From positions 50,376 to 114,375 of the forward strand of contig NW_019174033.1 of assembly GCF_001642475.1 (NCBI RefSeq): a stretch of DNA of 64,000 nucleotides, in the 5' to 3' direction. The stretch comes from Fonsecaea monophora. Its lineage: Eukaryota > Ascomycota > Eurotiomycetes > Chaetothyriales > Herpotrichiellaceae. Position numbers and translations under genes: made by a program. The first letter of the stretch is position 1, and each line of letters begins with the position of its first letter. Below the pieces are notes generated by a model, which was not told where the DNA came from, searched no databases, and was given only the letters and a program-made list of their open reading frames with translations. This document shows, one piece after another, positions 45,289 to 56,847 of this stretch.

Positions 45289-46072
45289 CCTCGCGCTTAA
45301 GAGGGGGTGTAAGAACCTTAAGCTCGCTACGCTGAGGCGTTACTTAAGCCCTCGCGCTCAAGAGGAGGAGGTGCAAGAACCTCAGACTCGCTACGCTAAG
45401 GCGTTACTCAAGCCCTCGCGCTCAAGAGGAGGAGGTGTAAGAACCTTAGACTCGCTACGCTAAGGCGTTACTCAAGCCCTCGCGCCCAAGAGGAGGTGTA
45501 AGAACCTCAAGCTCGCTACGCTAAGGCGTTACTTAGGCCCTCGCGCTCAAGAGGAGGAGGTGTAAGAACCTCAGACTCGCTACGCTGAGGCGTTACTTAA
45601 GCCCTCGCGCCTAAGAGGAGGAGGTATAAGAACCTTAAGCTCGCTACGCTGAGGCGTTACTCAGGCCCTCGCGCTTAAGAGGAGGAGGTATAAGAACCTC
45701 AAGCTCGCTACGCTAAGGCGTTACTTAGGCCCTCGCGCTCAAGAGGAGGAGGTACAAGAACCTCAAGCTCGCCACGCTGAGGCGTTACTTAGAGTACAGG
45801 CCTTCGCGCTTAAGAGGAGGAGGTATAAGAACCTCAAGCTCGCTACGCTAAGGCGTTACTTAGGGTATAGGCCTTCGCGCTTAAGAGGAGGAGGTGTAAG
45901 AACCTTAGACTCGCTACGCTAAGGCGTTACTTAGGGTATAGGCCTTCGCGCTCAAGAGGAGGGGTGTAAGAACCTTAAGCTCGCTACGCTAAGGCGTTAC
46001 TCAGGCCCTCGCGCTCAAGAGGAGGAGGTACAAGAACCTTAGACTCGCTACGCTAAGGCGTTACTTAGAGCC
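45289..46072. repeat. Minisatellite, about 61-72 bp x 12
   Basis: Twelve consecutive units containing CCTCGCGCTYAAGAGG, AAGAACCTYA and CTCGCTACGCT, ending AAGGCGTTACT. Most units are about 63 bp; three have an AGRGTAYAG insertion. Almost all variation is C/T or A/G. Confidence 0.9.
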
Positions 46073-46862
46073 TATAACGTCGCCCCGAATCTCCCTTTCC
46101 GTAATATAGGCGAGTTAATAGTGTTAGCGTAGAGAGCGATCTATACGTCGATAACGATTATACGCCTTCATGAAATCCCGTACAGCGTATTCGAGGGTAA
46201 GTACCTTAAACTAGATAAGCTTAAATACCACTACGTCACGAAGAAGTAGGTAGTTAATAATAATAAGATCGCTAAAAAGAAGTAGGGATAAAAGTCTAAC
46301 CTTCGAAAACTAAACTAGATTCGAAAGAAGATTTATTTAAGCCGGTCGACATACGAAGTATTCTAGGAGACTATACTCGAATATCAAGCCCTAGAGTTAA
46401 ATACTAAGGTAGATATAGAATGGATCTAACGGTTACCTTAGTTAACGGATCCATTTTACATCTACCTTAGTATCTATAGAGAAGAAACATCATACTCTCC
46501 ATGAAATCGAGTTCGATATTACCGTAACCTTAAAAGTAAAGGCGCTACGAGAGTTCGCCAGGCCGAGAGACGCCGAAAAGACTTAGACGAGAATTCGCGA
46601 GGCTAAGAGACGCTGAAGAGGTACTTAATAACGATAGTAATCTCAACTAATATTAGCCTAACTATTCATCTCCGAGAGAAAAGGATAGGAGAGAGAAGAG
46701 ATAACGTCACGTAATAGGACGAGGATTACTCGAAAATCCGTATATATCGAGTTCACTACATTTATCGCAGCTCTAGGTACTGGATCGAATCATCCTAGTT
46801 CCTCTATCGGATAGCTCTTATTTACGGGAAACCGATCCTCGAGAACCGATGGTATCTACACT
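46073..46862. other. RIP-degraded coding-like sequence and an inverted repeat
   Basis: A plus-strand frame at about 46,130-46,430 (AIYTSITIIRLHEIPYSVFEG, YLKLDKLKYHYVTKK) is broken only by stop codons; the family is unknown and it may continue a frame seen before the minisatellite. An inverted repeat with 25-bp arms occupies 46401-46473, with AATGGATC / GATCCATT at its inner ends. Confidence 0.4.
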
Positions 46863-47075
46863 ACCTCCTTTTCCTAGATGGAATACTATTTACCGTCAAC
46901 GCTTTCCACGGAGGAAAAGGAGGTGGTGCGTAGATACACCGGACTAAACGGCCTAGATAGAACCCTATTTATCGTTAACGCTTTTCACGAAGGAAGAGGA
47001 GGTAGTGCGTAGACACACCGGACTAAACGGCCTGGATAGAACACTATTTACCGTTAATGCTTTCCACGAAGGAAG
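46863..47075. repeat. Tandem repeat, about 80 bp x 3
   Basis: Three copies containing ACTATTTACCGTYAACGCTT, then CACGRAGGAARAGGAGGTRG and ACACCGGACTAAACGGCCTR. Variation is almost entirely transitions. Confidence 0.8.
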
Positions 47076-47540
47076 AGGAGGTAGTCTTCTTAAATAGATC
47101 AAAGAGGACGCCCGGTAGCGGGTAAGTAAGGTCTTCTTGAATAAATTAAAGAGGTGGACGCGCTATGGCGGGTAAGTAAGGTCTTCTTGAATAGATTAAA
47201 GAGGACGCCCGGTAGCGGGTAAGTAAGGTCTTCTTGAATAAATCAAAGAGGACGCCCGGTAGCGGGTAAGTAAGGTCTTCTTGAATAGATTAAAGAGGAC
47301 GCCCGGTAGCGGGTAAGTAAGGTCTTCTTGAATAGATTAAAGAGGACGCCCGGTAGCGGGTAAGTAAGGTCTTCTTGAATAAATTAAAGAGGACGCCCGG
47401 TAGCGGGTAAGTAAGGTCTTCTTGAACAGATCAAAGAGGACGCCCGGTAGCGGGTAAGTAAGGTCTTCTTGAACAAATTAAAGAGGACGCCCGGTAGCGG
47501 GTAAGTAAGGTCTTCTTGAACAGATTAAAGAGGTGGACGC
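47076..47540. repeat. Tandem repeat, about 47 bp x 9-10
   Basis: Units read GGTCTTCTTGAAYARATYAA then AGAGGACGCCCGGTAGCGGG and TAAGTA. One unit is a longer variant (AGGTGGACGCGCTATGGCGGG). Differences between units are C/T or A/G. Confidence 0.9.
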
Positions 47541-48029
47541 TCTATAGGTAGGGCTAAACCTCTAAATTTTATAGATAAAGGTATAGAGTAGGCCTATATC
47601 GGGCTTTCGCTACGGTAGCCTCTACATCATTACTATAGCGGAACTGGCCAGGATCGAGCGCTAGATTTACTAGTATAGGACGGAGCGTATAGCTACTAAC
47701 TAATACCCGCTACGATATAGGAGCTCGCCAGTACAGCCTTACACTACCTTACGATTACAACGGTATATAAGAAGTTCCGAGCTATCTAACCGAAACGACT
47801 AAATTATGAGCTTAGTTATCGCCTAAAGGTAGAATAGGATTCCCTATTATAAGGCTATATTATCTTTAAAGCTTACTATTACTCCGTAGACGAATATTAA
47901 TCACGCTCTAGATATTATGGACGTACCCGAATTCAGTAGTTAGATCGAATTAATTAGCTTTAGATACACCGCCTCACTAAATTCATGTTCCTTTAACTCT
48001 AAAATATAATATACATCATAAAGAATACT
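47541..48029. other. RIP-degraded spacer
   Basis: TpA-rich sequence without a recognisable gene or repeat; probably the upstream region of the large gene relic at 48,030. Confidence 0.4.
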
Positions 48030-51000
48030 ATGTCTAGTACTAGACGGCTACCTAAGAGAGGAAGACCCCTATCGATAGACGATACGGTAGACCTATCTAC
48101 CTAGCGCCGACGTTAGTAAGACCGTATCCGTCAGCAGAGGCTTCGACAGAGACGACGATAGGAAGCCACCTAACTACCAGCTCTAGGATAATAAGCCATC
48201 GAATCCATTATTAAACACCCTTTTAACTTTCTAGATCCTACTCCTACTTCACCCGCGACTAGCCTACGTATATAAGGTTAAGATTTCGTCTAGGACATTA
48301 TAGATGCTACCCGCTAAGTTACCGCCCTCGACATTAACGAACATTACGCCCTCTACCGAAAACGCTAACCGCGGTAATAACCAGCACCTCTATCTCCTAT
48401 TTAGAGCTCACGTCGTACTAATAGTCATCGATATCGCGAACCCCTCGATACCCTATTATACCTACCGTAAAGACCATCACTTAGCTAGCGATAGATCTAC
48501 TACTATACCGCCTTACCGCGCCTATACTCCGGTCCTTCTACGTTCTTAAGCTATCGATCCCACTCTACGATATCTACGCCGTCCGCACTCCCTCGTGTAT
48601 ACCTATCGCGATACATTCGCCACGATAAAGACAATACCTTAGTCTCGAGCGATGGCGAATCTCGACTAGAAAGTTATAAGAGTCACCCTCGGGCGCAGCT
48701 ACTAAGAGCTTCCATATACACTAGAACCACGAATTACCTATACCGCGCATCTACGCCTTACCTTACTACGGCTTCCGCTAGAGCCTATACCTCCGCTCAC
48801 TTCTCTAGCTTCTCGCTTACGTCGCTAGTATATATAAACACTACGGCGGAAATCTATACTCTCTCACCATCATCGCCCTCTTACGGTCCACCGTCCGTAT
48901 ATACTTCGGCTAGAGTCGAGATAAACTCTCTAATCATCTCCAGCCTAATCACGATACGTACATCGGCTAGAGTTTCATCTCTACTCCCCGCACCGAGAGC
49001 ATCCCGTCCGCGGCGACTATATAAGTACATCTTCGGAGACACCCCCCCCGAACTCTTCGACTTAGACGCTTCGACCCCTCCCGAACTCCTTAACCCTCCT
49101 TCCTAGACCCCCTCCGAGTTACTCGACTCTAACGACGCGGAAGGACTCCTACCCGAGTAAGAGGTAGCTAGTTAAGAGGAGGATATCCCGGACGAGGATA
49201 GTCTTTATAGTGTTAGTCTAGGGAGCGATGATGACGAGCTAGACTACGTGACCTTTACCGCCGAGAAGCTCCTGGCCTAGTTTCATTTTAAAGGGTACTA
49301 CGGATGTACGGTCGAGAAATACGCCTCTCTCCTACAGTAGTACGAGGAGGTCGTCGGCGACTAGAAACACTACGATCTACTCTCTTATTTCCTACGCGCT
49401 CATTTCCCCTCGGTCATCCGGCTAGACTACGACCTCGACCAGCTCCTAACGCGTGACTAGGCGTAGGCCGATTTTACGCCCTCGGCGGTATAATAAGAAG
49501 AAGCTATCTACGGTACTAGTCCCTATTAACCCTTCCCGCGATATATCTACCTCTATATGTACACTACCCCCCCTACGGATCCCGACGTCTTATCCGACAT
49601 CGACAGCTTCCTCGGGTTCGCGACGTCCCTCGCGTTCGCCCGAGGCGGATTAAACGTCGATCTCGCCCTACGCGTATACCGGAACATCACGACCGACGTC
49701 TATATCACTAGTATCGCGTACCGCGAGGATCCCGTCCTACCTCGGGAGGAGGACCGAGACGAGGACGAGGGCGACCCTTCACGCGCCCGGGTCACTACTA
49801 CCCTCCTCCGTGACATCCCTCACTTCTTCGCCGGGCGCCTCTTTAACGCTCGCGATATCGAGGTCTACTTCCTCTTCCCGCACCTACCGGTCGATGAGGA
49901 ATTTATCGGGCTAAAGCAGTAGTAGTTACACCGCTAGTTCGACCGTATCTTCCTCCCGGCCCTTACATCTATCGCCCCCGCGTACATCCTCTAGTACATC
50001 CCTAGGTCGCTCCGGTAGGCCTAGGCTAACTCGGTCGCGGCGTAGGTCGAAGGGCGTAAGGCCACTACCAGTAGCTACTAGAGTGCCTAGGCCATCTACT
50101 ACACCCTCTAGGCCTACCTCCTCGCCCCCCTCTAGTCCGCCATCCTCGAGTTAATCGAGTTATAGCCCGGCCTCTACGACTTTCGCGACCTCTAGATCTT
50201 CTTCAGCGCTAAAGGGACTAAGCTCGCCTTCAAGAGTCGCTCCCGTGATACTACGAGCGTCCTCGACGCCCTCTAGGAGTGGTATACGTAGATCTAGGGA
50301 GTCCTATAATAGGAGTACATCGACGAGGACTAGCTGTACCTCGACCTCGGGTAAGAGATCTATATTCCCCAGCCCTCGACCGACTCGAGTATCTCCCCCA
50401 CCCCCACGACGTACCTATAGCGACGGTATTACCTCGAGTCGTACATCCGCTGGCTCTACTAGGAAGAACGGAAGACCCCGTCGCACTAGGGGTCGGGTAC
50501 TCGGTTCTATACGCAGTCTATGCTCCGCGACGCCGTCTCCGTCACGAGTGTCCCGCCTAAACGGTCGCGGCTCTACCGGGGGGGTGTTCGCTACATCTAG
50601 AACTATAACTCGGTAAAGGAGGTGTTTAACGCTAATAAGCGTATACCCTTCGATAACGACGCCATCGAGGAGCTAGCGGTCGACCCCTTAGTTAGTGACA
50701 CCGCCCGTACCCTCGCTAGGGGGCGTCCTCGCGAGAGGCGTGTCCTCCGCCGGGCGTACACGTAGAGTCAGTACCGCGCCCGCGTCAACCTATACGATAA
50801 CCGCCGTAAACACTACGGTATCCGGTAAGAGGCGCGCATCACCTACGCGTACGCGGTCGCCATGATGGACATCCTCTATACGCACCTCCCGCCCGCGACG
50901 CGCCCGCGCCCCCTTCGAGGCCACCCTCCGTACGTCTGGACGATCCCCACGCCGACCTACTTTCGCTTCCTCCGCCACTACATCAACCGGTTCGCCCTCG

Positions 51001-52193
51001 GCTTCGAGCTCGTCTACGCCCGCGCGCTCCCCTACGCGACCACGTGGGAGTAGACTAAGATCATAGCTATGTTCCTACGCTATCTTCGCTTCGCCCTCGG
51101 CGGGTAGTAGCTCTCTCGGGAACCCGCCCTCTAGTACGGGCGACGGGACCTCCCCCCGCGCGAACCGCGCGTCGACGTCGGCGACCCGGGTACGGACTAC
51201 CGCCGCAGCTAGGTCGGCCTTAGATTCGGCTATACCCTCCCCCGCTACGGATTCTACTGGGTCGAGCCGCGGATCGACTAGACCCGCCTCGAATTCCACC
51301 GGGACATTACCGACCTCGTGACCTTTAGTAACTCGACCCTACGCGACCTATACGTCCGCCGCGGTAGTGCCGTCCGTGACTTCTTTGACTACGAGCGGCG
51401 ACTCGACCTCGCCCTCCGTCTCCTCGAGGAACACGTCGACTACGTCTTCATCGCCTAGCGTCTCCTCTAGTAGACGGTATATATCTACCTCGAGTAGTTT
51501 CGGATCGATACCCTCTATACGGTCGAGTACGACATCCTCCCCGACTACGTCGAGGAGGCCCTATAGAGCCCGGGCCCCTTCTACTACGAATACTTTCGCC
51601 GCATTATGTCGACTAAGCGCATCTATACCGTCACCGGCAATAAGTCCGACTTTAAGGACCCCCGGCGACTCGTATAGTACCTCTTCGACTGGGACGACGA
51701 GTTCGTGCGGCTCTACTAGGACTAGAAGCCCTACCGTACCCTCTACCGCCGCGCGTATACGCGACTCTCCTACGCCCCCTTCGCCGCGAACCATCACCGC
51801 CGGTACTTTACGCGTACGTACATCCGGTACCTCTTTAAGTGGTACTAGCTCCTACCCTACCCTTACCGATACGGACTGACCTAGAAGACTAAATAGAGTG
51901 CGCGTATATAGTACTCCATCGACCTCGTAGCCGCCGATTTCGACACTATACCTACGCCCGACATCCTCCATCGCGTCGACCCCGATAAGTAGGTATAGCT
52001 CGGGACTCGTAATAAACGGACGTACTAGCTCTACCGCCCGGGATGGACGGCCGACCTCCCCGAGTGGATTTCCTAGATACCGGACTAATGGTCCGAGTAG
52101 GTTAAAATATAGGTGCGCCGCATTACCGCGACGGAGTGACCGCCGAGGACGTACCCTTACCGGGGGACTCTCTAGTACTACGTATATATATAA
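48030..52193 (+). pseudogene. Large aromatic-rich unknown protein, killed by RIP
   Basis: From ATG 48,030 (MSSTRRLPKRGRPLSIDD) one phase can be read for about 1,388 codons to TAA at 52,191-52,193 with no frameshift, interrupted by roughly 90 stops, overwhelmingly TAG at Gln- or Trp-like positions. The N terminus has an AT-hook-like KRGRPL and a basic stretch (RIRQQRLRQRRR). A Ser/Thr/Pro-rich region follows, then an acidic segment (EDSLYSVSLGSDDDELD) before a folded-looking half. The C-terminal part (50,800-52,100) is rich in Trp, Tyr and Arg (GFYWVEPRIDWTRLEF, PFYYEYFRRIM, KPYRTLYRRAYT). I do not recognise a named domain. Same strand and spacing pattern as the following genes. Confidence 0.6.
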
Positions 52194-52277
52194 ATTAAGA
52201 TTATCTGAGATTCGTTCCATCCCTCCCTCTCTCTACGTCTCTCTATATATCATCTCCGGCCAGCGGTGGGAATGGGC

Positions 52278-52333
52278 TGTAGAATGGATCCACTCCGCGT
52301 CTCTCCCCCCCTTACCCTCGGATCCATTCTACA
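52278..52333. repeat. Split AATGGATCC palindrome between two gene relics
   Basis: TGTAGAATGGATCC (52278-52291) and GGATCCATTCTACA (52320-52333) form an inverted repeat with a 28-nt spacer. It lies between the large relic and the small relic at 52,399. Confidence 0.85.
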
Positions 52334-52398
52334 GCCTATCTGCCGTGACTACCCGTAGCGTAAACCGCCCATTACATTATCACTCACCCTTGATTCCC

Positions 52399-53007
52399 AT
52401 GACGCCTCGCCCGGTGTTGATTAAAAATCCATTTCTACCCCGTTGTCCCGTTTATGCCCCCTACCCCGTTTGTAGAAAATACGCGCGCACGTACAGGATC
52501 TACCATCCCCGTGAATATGGAAACCCATTACTTACTTTGAGAAGAGGATGTCCAACAGTATACACCGTGTTAGTTGAGGACCGCGACATGACTTACCGTC
52601 GACTTACCGTACACGACGCCATCGCGAACGGGCGTACATCCAGTACTACCGAACTAGTCTAGTAGAAGGGATTGTAGTACTAGTGATAGGTCGAATCCGG
52701 GGCCGGGTACCCGTAGACCTACTTTACCCTAGAATTTCCCTAGATTCCCCGAGTCCGCGCTGATTCGTTAATTATGGACGTATCCCCTTCGTATATCCTA
52801 GACGCCTCCGCCTTCGAGGCTCGCGCATTAAAGATTGACCATTAGTATCATTTAGGGTGTGATATACGTCTATTATTCCCTAGTACGGCTAAATCGCATG
52901 AGACCCATCTAAGTCGGCCTCTACCGACTAGAGCGTACATGATGGACTGAATGTCTAACCTAGGAAGTCCTAGCATCGGCTTAGAAGACCTCGTAAAGAC
53001 GGAGTAA
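52399..53007 (+). pseudogene. Small unknown protein relic flanked by palindromes
   Basis: One phase from ATG 52,399 (MTPRPVLIKNPFLPRCPVY) to TAA at 53,005-53,007, about 202 codons with stops concentrated around 52,660-52,730. Text includes CRKYARTYRIYHPREYGNP, VLVEDRDMTYRRLTVHDA, DSLIMDVSPSYILDASAFEA and DWMSNLGSPSIGLEDLVK (after reading TAG/TGA as Trp). The frame is also open upstream to 52,345 without an ATG. No family recognised. A palindromic repeat lies on each side. Confidence 0.45.
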
Positions 53008-54095
53008 ACAGGCTGTAGAATGGATCTAACAGCTGGCCACCTCTTCAGCCATAGTTAGGTAGTCTGTAGACTAGATCCATCTCGCTCTAGGGTATGGCAG
53101 AATTCACCTCTACCTCACCTACCTGGTTGTCGACTACCCTTGGCGTCTCTCGCCGTCGCTAATCTATCTCCTACTTTTCAATCTCTCTTTTCTCCTCTCA
53201 CACTTTCCCAGGACAACCCTTCTTAACTTCATCTAAATCGCTTCATTTTCCCGTGTAAACGCTGTCCAATCCATTAAGAGAGTCCAGCACAGCCTCTACC
53301 TGTCCGTGGCCCAGCCGAGACGCCCTTTTAGGCGCTAGCGACGCTAGATTCGCGCGCCGACGATAAATTCTGTGTGATAGGGGCTAAAATCTCACCTAGA
53401 GGTTAGTATTTAGCTCACTGGATCCAATCTACAGCCCATTTACCCTCTCCCTCTCTCCTCTACTACCTACCTCCAGTGGATCCATTCTACAGCTAATATC
53501 TTCCCTTCCCTAGTCTACTAACTACTCTAGTGGATCCATCTCTTACTGCCTTTTACTAGTCTTCGGCGATTTTAAAACCCTAAGAGATTCATCGAGGATC
53601 TCCTTTTTTATCCTTTTTTTTTTTTTCCCCCTTTTTTTTTGTTAGTTTAGTACTGGTAGCGAGGTAGTTTTATTTCATCTCGTACCTTACTAGGTTTCTA
53701 TAACTTCGATAATTTATGAGACCCTCTCCAGATCTCATCCTGACCTTTTTTCTTGTTAGTTTAGTACTGGCAGGGGAAAAGGATCCATGGAAGTTTCATG
53801 GTCCATTTTTTTTTCACTCGTAACGGTCTATGGAATGGATCCATTAGATTTCTAAAGTTGACGCTCCCTGGCCTATAACGGCCTAGGGACTGGATCCACG
53901 CACCATCTCTCGTTTTTTTTTTGTTTTACCGTACGACCAGCATACAATGGGCTGTGGAATGGATCTATTCTACGGCCCATCTTACAGCCCATTTGATTAG
54001 TATCTATCCCGCGCCCCTTAACTCATTAGATCTAATCTATAGACTATTTTAACTGACTCGAGCTACTTATAGGAACTAGACACTACATCGTCACT
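53008..54095. other. Palindrome-rich spacer upstream of the SNF2 relic
   Basis: 1.09 kb without a gene. It holds about nine full or partial copies of the (T)GTAGAATGGATCC repeat (for example 53,013, 53,410, 53,473, 53,833, 53,950), pyrimidine tracts (53,165-53,215) and long T runs (53,610-53,640). GTTAGTTTAGTACTGG occurs twice (53,641 and 53,755). Probably the promoter region of the next gene. Confidence 0.5.
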
Positions 54096-55568
54096 ATGGT
54101 ACCCCGCCGTAAGCGCCGGTCCGGGACTTCTAGCTCTTCCGAGGCGGAACCTACGAAGCGCCCTAAGATAGAATCTAAGACCGCGTTAGAGATACGCGTC
54201 GTACATGTCGAGCAGAAGGTTGCTAGAATTAAGAAAGCGTACGAAGACCTACTAAGAACCAAAGGCAATAAAGACCGCGCCGCTTAGCTTAAGGAGAAGT
54301 ACAAAAACACTAAGGCCGCCCTGGAAGAGTTGCAAGAACGACTGAAAAATACCGAAGAAGCTACTGACTAGTCCGACTTGTCTAACACCCCGAAGAGCAC
54401 TACTAAGAAGAGTACTATCCTGAAGAGTACCACCTCGAAGAGCACGACTAAGAGTACTAGTTATGTGGACCTCACTGGCGCGGACGATGACGTAGATCAA
54501 CCTACGGCACCAGCATCGAAGGCTACGGATAAGGGTAAGTAGCGATAGTCCGAGGCTAAGTCTACCGTATATATCGATGACTCCGAGGGCGAATCGGATA
54601 GCGGCCTCGACCTAGACCCTAAGACCGCTCGCGATAAGGCCATCGCCTATAACGCCCGGAAGTAATAGAGAGCCTAGGATAAGAAGACGGTTGAGGACTT
54701 CGGCTTCACGGACCGCGCGACCGCTATCGCCGCTATAGCCTATAATTTCTATTGGTATCGGATTATCGAGCCCGAGCGAAAACTGCAGCGTAATTAGGCC
54801 TACATCGCCGGATACCTGGGCTTACCTAATACCTAGGAGCTCGGCTGGGTGGTCGAGTCCTTGAAACCTACTATCTAATCCTTCCTAAAATATAAGTGGG
54901 TAGGCTTTAGTGTGCCCGGCGTAGTCGCTATGTCTACGTTCGCCTACGATAAGATTGTTAAAGAAATCGCTAAAGGGGATAAGGCCGCGTATAGCTGGAA
55001 ATAACTAGCCGATGTCAGCCTTACGGAACCCCTGTCCCTCGAGGACCCCTGCTTCGCTAAATTCGTGGGCCCGACTAAGAAGAATAAGAGTATCTTCCCT
55101 AAGGCCGTCTACGTGGCCTAGACGTATAAGATCATCAAGAAATGTCGCGGCCTCTTTAAGGAGTCCTTCGATAAGCCGAAGCCCGGATAGATCCGATAGG
55201 GACTCGCTACCGCCGAAGACTTCTATCGCGCCTTCGTCCTACTACGGTTCGCGGTCGGGTGTTACGAAAAATAGACCCTACCCGTCTTCGGTAATAAGAC
55301 GGCGGCTCCGGTACGCTACTTAACCGATGAGGAATTCGCCCGCATATCTATCGACCCGGCTACCGCGGCTAAAGCCTAGGACGTACAGAACCTTAAAGAC
55401 TAAGTCACCCTCTTATAGGGGGATAAGGAATATCCCGAGTACGATAAGGCGGAACGGATTAATATGGCCACTCTCATCCTTAAAGATGAGACCCTAGATT
55501 AATTAGCCGATAATAACGACTACATCTCTCGTAACATCGAGCGACTCTCTAAGTCATCTAAGAAGAAG

Positions 55569-55777
55569 GTGAGTTTCTTTTCTCCATGGAATGGATCCGT
55601 TCGCTTTACCCTCGATTACCCGGCTAACGGGCCGTAGAATGGATCCGCTGGATATTCTGACCACTGGATCCATTCTACCGCCCATTAGCCTGGACTATCT
55701 ATAACTGGCTAGAGGATCTATTCTACGGCCCCCTTTTACTCGTTAGAACGTCCCGTCACTGACCACCTTCTCTTTAG
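55569..55777 (+). other. SNF2 relic intron 1 with palindromic repeat
   Basis: 209 bp, donor GTGAGT, branch ACTGACC, acceptor TCTTTAG; phase 0. Contains CCGTAGAATGGATCC and GGATCCATTCTACCG as an inverted pair plus two more partial copies. Confidence 0.7.
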
Positions 55778-56738
55778 GGCGCGACCGACCGCGTGGTGCG
55801 ACCTCTACTGGACGACGAAACACTTAAGTACTTCTTACTATCGCTGATCGACTAATGTGACATTATCCACGACTCCTTCACTACGACCTTACCGGGCGAC
55901 TCTACCTAGTAGAGTGAGGACCTCTTTATGGCCGAGCGCGTCGCCCCCGAGAAGTACCAAGACCCGATGAAACCCGCCGTCCTGCACCCGGCCGAGAAGG
56001 AATTTTAGGACCTACGGGCGAAGACGTCGACGGTCTATGCGCTAGTTAAAGGGTATCGCGAAGCGGCCTAGGTCTTGGGCATCGACCCCGACTACCGTAA
56101 GTTGGACAAGGGCATCTATACTCTACCCACCGATAAAACTGACCCTACGTCATTTTGCCCCAAACACTACTAGGTCATCGGCACGGTATAGTAGATGAAC
56201 ATGGAAGAGTGCCCCTACGGGGGCGGCCTAGTCGCCAAGGACTACGGACTCGGCAAGACCTCCTAGTGCTACGCCTACATCTACTACGCGGCCATGAAGA
56301 AACTAGGCATTTAGTAGGAGTACCTGGAGCGGCGCGACGATGCCATTACGTACGGCCGCCCGCCACCGAAACCCCCTAAAGTCGATTTTCGACCGACCCT
56401 AGTCGTGGCGCCGCCGACTACGTTAGACTCGTAGTATACGGAATACCGTAAACATTAGCGCAGTAAGAGTGGCCGTCCGGTCCTCGACCTCCGCATCTTC
56501 TACGGTACCGACCGTACGCTAAGTACCGACGTGGATGAGGACCTTCGCGCCATTATACTCCCTTCTAACCCCCTAGCCGCGCGGGACGCGATCGAATAGG
56601 CTTTCCCGGCCGACGACCCTATGTCCGCCTTCGGCATCGTCTAGGTGGCGTATGAGACGTGTATTAAGCGCACCCTGACCAGCATCAAGAAGTCTATCGA
56701 AGATAAGTTCCGTACCATCACCGGCTAACCCAAGCGAG

Positions 56739-56847
56739 GTCAGTACCCCCCTTCCCGTCCATCATGACAGTCCGTAGCATGGATCCATTCGCCGCCGCCT
56801 TCCCGCGGATCCATTCTAGAGACCATCTACTAACCTCTTCTCTACAG
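56739..56847 (+). other. SNF2 relic intron 2 with palindromic repeat
   Basis: 109 bp, donor GTCAGT, branch CTAAC, acceptor TCTACAG; phase 1. Contains CCGTAGCATGGATCC and GGATCCATTCTAGAG as an inverted pair. Confidence 0.7.

Noticed and set aside
45289..46072. CRISPR-like array
   Set aside because: The units are full tandem repeats without unique spacers and the genome is eukaryotic; it is a minisatellite.
48304..48549. Separate 81-codon gene
   Set aside because: It lies in another phase within the large relic, whose own frame continues through the interval with only nonsense codons.
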